A DNA stretch of 17,499 bases, from NCBI GenBank assembly GCA_016780605.1, contig JADHLS010000019.1, positions 1 through 17,499 on the forward strand. The letters run 5' to 3'. This DNA is from Reyranella sp. (lineage in GTDB: Bacteria > Pseudomonadota > Alphaproteobacteria > Reyranellales > Reyranellaceae). The notes beneath the pieces were generated by a model. It did not search any database and had not been told where the DNA came from. It worked only from the letters and a program-made list of their open reading frames with translations. Made by a program: the position numbers and the translations under genes. Numbering within the stretch: the stretch's first letter is position 1; each line of letters begins with the position of its first letter. Of this stretch, positions 13,693-17,499 are shown one piece after another.

Positions 13693-15630
13693 TCACTGAT
13701 TCAGACGGCGAAGGGGGACGACGATGGCGTCCCCCGGGCGAACGGATTGCTGCGCCAGAAGCTCCTGCTCGGTGCGATGACATCGGACGTTGGAGCCCTT
13801 GGCGAAGCGACGGATCGGTGGCGCCTCGGTGAGGCACTGCTCGTCGCGCACGGGACAGCGCGCGACGAAGGCGCAACGGTCGGATTGGCCGGGACGTGCC
13901 GCTTCGCCGCGCGCTTCGGCAAGGCGCACGGCGTCGATGCCGTCGAGCCAGCCCGGCCTCAGCTCCGGCATCGAGGCGGCCAGCAGGTCGGCATAGGGGT
14001 GCTGGGGCGCCTGCATCACGGCGTGTCCGGGCCCCCGCTCCATGACCTGGCCGGCATAGAGGATCATCACCTCATCGCAGACGGCCCGCACGGTCGCGAG
14101 ATCGTGGCTGATGAACATCAACGCCAAGCCGAGTTCGCGGCGCAGTTCCGCCAGCAGCTCCAGGATCGCCGCACCCACGACCGTGTCGAGCGACGAGGTG
14201 ACCTCGTCGCACAGGATCAGCGCCGGCTCGGCCGCGAGCGCGCGGGCGAGATTGACGCGCTGCTTCTGGCCGCCCGAGAGCTCGCCGGGCCGGCGATCGA
14301 GCAGCGCCATTGGCAGCTTCACCAGGTCGAGCAGGCGCCGCACCCGCCGTCGCTGCTCGCCGCGCGACAGTCGGTGATAGAAGGCGAGCGGCCGGCTCAG
14401 GATGCGCTCGACGCTGTGCGACGGGTTCAGGGCGGTGTCGGCCGCCTGGAAGACGATCTGGATGCGCCGCAGCTCCTCCAGGCCACGCGCCTCCAGCGAC
14501 GGCGCCAGCGCCACGCCATCGAGCATCAGGGTGCCGGCAGCGGCGGGCAGCAGCCCCGCAATGACACGCGCCAGGGTGCTCTTGCCCGAGCCGGACTCGC
14601 CGATGACCCCCAGCGCCGAACCGGCGCGGATCTTCAGGCTGACGTCGCTCAGCACGGGCGTGCTCGGGCCATAGCCCGCCGTCAGCCCGCGTACTTCCAG
14701 GAGCGGTGGCTGGGGGCGTTCCTCCCCACGCGAAAGCGTGGGGAGGTGTCGCCGTCTTACGGCGACGGAGGGGTCATGGTCTTCATCGACAACGCGGCAT
14801 GACCCCTCCGTCCGCTGCGCGGACACCTCCCCAACTGCGTTGGGGAGGAGAAGATTGCGAGCTGCAAGAAGCTCTCTGGTATAGAGGTCAGCAGGCTGCG
14901 ACAGAATCTGCGGCGTCGAGCCGACCTCGCGCACCGTGCCGTCACGCAGCACGACGATGCGATCGGCGATCTGCGCTACCACGGCGAGATCGTGGCTGAC
15001 GTAGACGGCTGTCGTGTGGCGCTCGCGCACGGCCTCGCGGAAGGCGCGCAGCACCTCGACCTGGGTCGTGACGTCGAGCGCGGTCGTCGGCTCATCGAAG
15101 ATCACCAGCTCGGGATCGGTCATCAGCGCCATCGCCGCCATCAGCCGCTGCAGCTGGCCACCCGAGACCTGGTGCGGGTAGCGCGCGCCAATGCGGTCCG
15201 GGTCGGGCAGCGCGAGCGCGCGGAACAGGTCGCGCGCCTTGGCCTCGGCGGCGGCGCGCGACATCAGCCTGCGCATGCGCACGCCCTCCGTCACCTGGTC
15301 CATCAGGCGCAGCGAAGGATTGAAAGCCGCGGCCGCGCTTTGCGCCACATAGGCAACGCGGCGCCCGCGCAGCTGCGACAGCTCGCCGGACGACATCGCC
15401 GTCACCTCGTCGCTGCCGATGCGTACGCTGCCGCCGGCGATGCGACAGCCATGCCGGGCATAGGCCAGCAGGCTGAGCGCGATGGTGGTCTTGCCCGAGC
15501 CCGATTCGCCGATCAGCGCCAGGACTTCGCCGCGCTCGATGGAGAAGCCGATGTCGCGCACGATGTCGCTCTCACCACTCTCGCCCGTGGCGGTGACATG
15601 CAGGCCGGAGACTTCGACCAGGGGCGCCAT
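13693..15630 (-). CDS. Fused dipeptide/oligopeptide-type ABC transporter ATPase (two nucleotide-binding domains)
   Basis: 645 residues, cytoplasmic, energising the two permeases upstream in the operon. Domain 1 (about 4-258) has Walker A GESGSGKT (41-48), signature VSGGQLQR (155-162), Walker B LVIFDE (175-180) and the switch histidine H213. Domain 2 (about 309-545) has Walker A GESGSGKS (344-351), signature LSGGQKQR (452-459), Walker B LILCDE (471-476) and H509. The C-terminal oligopeptide-transporter tail has four cysteines (C586, C592, C599, C617). Both ATP sites look complete. DppD-DppF fusions of this length are known (GsiA- and YejF-like). What is odd is the linker, residues about 261-304: its DNA is a 128-bp palindromic repeat element read through in frame. 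The ATG at 15630 directly follows the permease stop (TAGATG), indicating coupled translation. The substrate class cannot be told from the ATPase. Confidence 0.95.
   Translation of the reverse strand: MAPLVEVSGLHVTATGESGESDIVRDIGFSIERGEVLALIGESGSGKTTIALSLLAYARHGCRIAGGSVRIGSDEVTAMSSGELSQLRGRRVAYVAQSAAAAFNPSLRLMDQVTEGVRMRRLMSRAAAEAKARDLFRALALPDPDRIGARYPHQVSGGQLQRLMAAMALMTDPELVIFDEPTTALDVTTQVEVLRAFREAVRERHTTAVYVSHDLAVVAQIADRIVVLRDGTVREVGSTPQILSQPADLYTRELLAARNLLLPNAVGEVSAQRTEGSCRVVDEDHDPSVAVRRRHLPTLSRGEERPQPPLLEVRGLTAGYGPSTPVLSDVSLKIRAGSALGVIGESGSGKSTLARVIAGLLPAAAGTLMLDGVALAPSLEARGLEELRRIQIVFQAADTALNPSHSVERILSRPLAFYHRLSRGEQRRRVRRLLDLVKLPMALLDRRPGELSGGQKQRVNLARALAAEPALILCDEVTSSLDTVVGAAILELLAELRRELGLALMFISHDLATVRAVCDEVMILYAGQVMERGPGHAVMQAPQHPYADLLAASMPELRPGWLDGIDAVRLAEARGEAARPGQSDRCAFVARCPVRDEQCLTEAPPIRRFAKGSNVRCHRTEQELLAQQSVRPGDAIVVPLRRLNQ
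14721..14848. repeat. 128-bp palindromic mosaic element (two inverted double-hairpin repeats) inside a coding sequence
   Basis: Left unit: an 11-bp perfect stem CCTCCCCACGC / GCGTGGGGAGG (14721-14731 and 14736-14746) with GAAA loop, then an 8-bp stem GTCGCCGT / ACGGCGAC (14748-14755 and 14759-14766), then GGAGGGGTCATG (14767-14778). The right unit is the same design inverted: CATGACCCCTCC (14798-14809), a 6-bp stem GTCCGC / GCGGAC (14810-14815 and 14819-14824), and a 10-bp stem CCTCCCCAAC / GTTGGGGAGG (14826-14835 and 14839-14848). The two CATG ends face each other across 19 bp and pair over 15 bp (14764-14778 with 14798-14812). The variable hairpin cores and constant GGGGAGGTGTC...GACGGAGGGGTCATG frames are typical of REP/BIME-like dispersed repeats. 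It lies wholly within the fused ATPase gene. Confidence 0.9.
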
Positions 15631-16497
15631 CTAACGGACCATGGCGCGACCGCGGCCAGAACCGTGGCCAGAACCGCGGCCAGAGAAGCCGTCGATCAGC
15701 AGGGTGATGCTGATGGTCAGCGCCGCAATCGCCACGGCGGGCATCAGCACTGCGGGTGCGGCCTCGTAGATGCCGGTGATGTTCTCGCGCACCAGCGCGC
15801 CCCAGTCGGCGTTGGGCGGCTGGATTCCGAGGCCGAGGAAGCTCAAGCCGCTCAGCAGCAGCACCACGAACACGAAGCGCAGGCCGAAGTCGGTCAAGAG
15901 CGGCACGATCATGTTGGGCAGGATCTCCGCCCACACGACGTAGGCGGTCCGCTCGCCGCGGGCGCGCGCGACCTCGATGAAGTCCATGGCGTTGACGTCG
16001 ATCGCCAGCGCTCGCGCGAACCGGTAGGAGCCCGGCACGTAACTCAGCGCCGCCATCAGGATCAGCACCGGCAGAGACGTGCCGAAGGCGGCGACGACGA
16101 CCAGGGCGAACATCAGGTGCGGAATGGAGATCAGTGCATCGGCGGCGCGGCCCAGCAGCGAATCCGTCCAGCCTCGCCGGACCGCCGACAGGATGCCGAG
16201 CGTGACGCCGCCCAGGCAGGCCAGCACCGTCGCCACCATGGCGACGCCCACGGTGTAGCGCGCGCCGTAGAGGATGCGGCTCAGCATGTCACGGCCGAGA
16301 TAGTCGGTGCCGAAGGGATGGGCCGCGGTCATCGACCCAAACACCCCGGCATTGGTCACGTCGCCCGCGCGATAAGGCGCCAGATAGGGGCCGAACACGG
16401 CCAAGCCTGCCCAAGCCAGCACCACGGCGATGCCAACCCGCGCGGCTGCCGACAGACGGCGCCGCCGTGGTGAGGTGATGGCGGCGCTGTCCCTCAT
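15631..16497 (-). CDS. DppC/OppC-type ABC transporter permease
   Basis: 288 residues, inner membrane. Seen: an N-terminal basic stretch and one helix (about 20-40), the family segment HPFGTDYLGRDMLSR (60-74), and further helices near 81-105, 120-140, 143-160, 199-223 and 248-268. The EAA-type loop that docks on the ATPase is FIEVARARGERTAYVVWAEILPN (about 173-195). The start ATG overlaps the stop of the DppB-like gene (ATGA, 16494-16497), and its TAG is immediately followed by the ATPase ATG. The usual C-terminal tail of the family (G-D-x-L-R-D-x-L-D-P) is missing. Instead the protein ends in a Gly/Ser/Arg-rich tail, coded by a three-unit 12-bp tandem repeat. An open frame continues upstream to 17454, but there it is only an alternative frame of the DppB-like gene. 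Confidence 0.95.
   Translation of the reverse strand: MRDSAAITSPRRRRLSAAARVGIAVVLAWAGLAVFGPYLAPYRAGDVTNAGVFGSMTAAHPFGTDYLGRDMLSRILYGARYTVGVAMVATVLACLGGVTLGILSAVRRGWTDSLLGRAADALISIPHLMFALVVVAAFGTSLPVLILMAALSYVPGSYRFARALAIDVNAMDFIEVARARGERTAYVVWAEILPNMIVPLLTDFGLRFVFVVLLLSGLSFLGLGIQPPNADWGALVRENITGIYEAAPAVLMPAVAIAALTISITLLIDGFSGRGSGHGSGRGRAMVR
15649..15684 (-). repeat. Three-unit 12-bp tandem repeat coding the permease C-terminus
   Basis: Units (plus strand) are ACCGCGGCCAGA at 15649-15660, ACCGTGGCCAGA at 15661-15672 and ACCGCGGCCAGA at 15673-15684; only one base differs. Read on the minus strand they give SGRG-SGHG-SGRG, so changes in copy number would keep the frame and vary the tail length. 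Confidence 0.85.
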
Positions 16498-17441
16498 CGG
16501 GTGCGCAGCCGCGGATTGGACAGGATCGAGCAGATGTCGGCGACCAGCACCAGCAGCATGAAGGTCGTGCAGAAGATCATGGCGCAGGCCTGGACCAGCG
16601 GCATGTCGCGCGTCTCGACCGCATCGACCGCGAGCTTGGCGAGGCCGGGGTAGCTGAAGATCACCTCGACGATGATCACGCCGCCCAGCAGCGACGACAG
16701 GTTGAGCGCCACGGCGTTGGCGATGGGCCCCGCGGCGTTGCGCAGCGCGTGGTGCAGCACCAGCCGCGCCGGCCGCACGCCCTTCAGGCGCGCCATTTCG
16801 ATATAGGAGGAATCGAGGACGCCGAGCAGGGCGGCGCGGGTCATGCGCGCCATCTGCGCGGTGACGGCGAAACAGAGCGTCAGCACCGGCAAAGTGAAGT
16901 TCTGCAGGGCCTCGCCCAGAGAACCGATCGACGGCTTGGCCAGCGCCGAGACCCAGTGCAGCTGAACGGCGAACACGATCACGCCCACCGTCGCCAGCAG
17001 GAACTCCGGGACGGCCACCAGCGACACCGCGGTGACGTTGGCGACGCGGTCGTAGAGCGTGCCGCGCCAGATCGCCGTGGTGATGCCGATCAGCAGCGCC
17101 AGCGGCACGGCGACCGCAGCCGTGAGCCCGGTCAGCAGCAACGAGTTGGCAAAGCGCGGCCCGATCAGCTGGGCGACCGGCAGGCGGTTGACCAGCGACA
17201 CGCCGGGATCGCCGGACAGGAGGCCGGCGAGCCAGCGCAGATAGCGCTCGTGCGCCGGCAGGTCGAGGCCGAGCGCCTTGCGCAGGCCGGCCACCGCCTC
17301 GGGCGATGCCGATTGGCCGAGGATCGCCTCGGTGGCATCGCCCGGCAGGATATTCGTACCGGCGAAGACGACGACCGACACGATCAGCAAGGTTAAAACG
17401 CCGCCCAGCACACGCCGGGCGATCATTCCCAGCATCAGCAT
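16494..17441 (-). CDS. DppB/OppB-type ABC transporter permease
   Basis: 315 residues, inner membrane. Seen: an N-terminal helix (about 10-28) followed by the family segment ILPGDATEAILG (31-42), YLRWLAGLLSGDPGVSL (67-83), helices near 100-122, 138-160, 183-200, 243-262 and 285-305, and the EAA loop SSYIEMARLKGVRPARLVLHHALRN (about 211-235). The segment VEVIFSYPGLAKLAVDAVETRD (258-279) is diagnostic of the B-type permease. It forms the channel with the C-type permease encoded next. Start choice: ATG at 17441; ATG at 17435 or 17426 are possible, and no strong Shine-Dalgarno decides. In such operons the substrate-binding protein gene usually comes first, so it is probably just beyond the window end. 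Confidence 0.95.
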   Translation of the reverse strand: MLMLGMIARRVLGGVLTLLIVSVVVFAGTNILPGDATEAILGQSASPEAVAGLRKALGLDLPAHERYLRWLAGLLSGDPGVSLVNRLPVAQLIGPRFANSLLLTGLTAAVAVPLALLIGITTAIWRGTLYDRVANVTAVSLVAVPEFLLATVGVIVFAVQLHWVSALAKPSIGSLGEALQNFTLPVLTLCFAVTAQMARMTRAALLGVLDSSYIEMARLKGVRPARLVLHHALRNAAGPIANAVALNLSSLLGGVIIVEVIFSYPGLAKLAVDAVETRDMPLVQACAMIFCTTFMLLVLVADICSILSNPRLRTR

Positions 17442-17464
17442 GGTGGGCGCTCATTGCTGGGAGC

Positions 17465-17481
17465 GCGCCACTCCGTGGCGC
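17465..17481. repeat. 7-bp hairpin upstream of the transporter operon's first visible gene
   Basis: GCGCCAC (17465-17471), loop TCC, GTGGCGC (17475-17481). It lies 24 bp before the DppB-like start, in the gap to whatever gene is beyond the window. In transporter operons, hairpins between the binding-protein gene and the permease genes often lower downstream expression; that role is inferred here. Confidence 0.4.
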
Positions 17482-17499
17482 TCATGTGTTGCTGAAACA

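Noticed and set aside
14156..14215. Walker B of the second ATPase domain reading CDEVTSSLD instead of CDEPTSALD
   Set aside because: The catalytic Asp-Glu and D-loop are intact, and Val at this position is common in DppF-type domains, so no loss of function is implied.
14721..14848. Reading the palindromic element as a CRISPR fragment or an intrinsic terminator
   Set aside because: The units are inverted rather than direct repeats with spacers, and there is no T-run; the element lies inside an open coding frame.
15631..17454. A single 607-codon open frame covering both permease genes
   Set aside because: Its first 319 codons are an Arg/Ala/Gly-rich alternative frame of the DppB-like gene. 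Real DppC sequence begins at the ATG at 16497, in the ATGA overlap.
17442..17499. Possible end of an upstream gene (TGA on the minus strand at 17482-17484)
   Set aside because: Fewer than six codons are visible; a stop in one frame cannot support a gene call.

Overview
The window looks like a piece of a high-GC alphaproteobacterial chromosome. The argD-argF-hslO operon order, the bacterial ceramide-synthesis cluster (laid out as in Caulobacter crescentus) and the strong third-position G/C bias all point there. A Rhodospirillales/Reyranella-type genome is my guess; the genus cannot be fixed from sequence reading alone. No tRNA, rRNA, CRISPR array, transposase or phage gene was seen.

Layout. 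(1) 1-620 (+) is the 3' part of an ABC-2 type export permease. It ends tail-to-tail, 3 bp from the next operon. (2) 4970-624 (-) is a four-gene set: fatty acyl-AMP ligase, NAD(P)-dependent reductase (CerR-like), acyl carrier protein and serine palmitoyltransferase. Together these would activate a fatty acid, load it on a dedicated carrier protein, condense it with serine and reduce the keto group, giving the backbone of a dihydroceramide-type sphingolipid. The N-acyltransferase (ceramide synthase) is not in the window. (3) 5150-8235 (+) is argD-argF-hslO: two arginine-biosynthesis enzymes and the redox-regulated chaperone Hsp33, tightly coupled and preceded by a perfect -35 hexamer and a 10-bp direct repeat. 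(4) 8236-8681 has no convincing gene and contains an AT-rich island. (5) 8682-9050 (+) is a small FHA-domain protein whose phosphothreonine-binding residues look lost. (6) 9289-10674 (+) is a class-III aminotransferase close to taurine--pyruvate aminotransferases. (7) 17441-10700 (-) is a probable five-gene operon: two Dpp/Opp-type permeases, a fused double ATPase, a large flavin/Fe-S oxidoreductase of the trimethylamine-dehydrogenase/dienoyl-CoA-reductase class, and a two-domain GNAT protein. It reads as an uptake-and-degradation module for an amino- or N-methyl-type small molecule; the substrate is unknown.

Most unusual sequence structure: a 128-bp palindromic mosaic element (14721-14848), made of two inverted copies of a double-hairpin repeat. 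It lies inside the coding sequence of the fused ABC ATPase and is read through in frame as the linker between the two nucleotide-binding domains. Other points worth checking are a perfect 11-bp inverted repeat directly after the cerR stop, a three-unit 12-bp minisatellite coding the C-terminus of one permease, an Fe-S motif in the flavoprotein with one canonical cysteine replaced, and a four-cysteine cluster in the aminotransferase.
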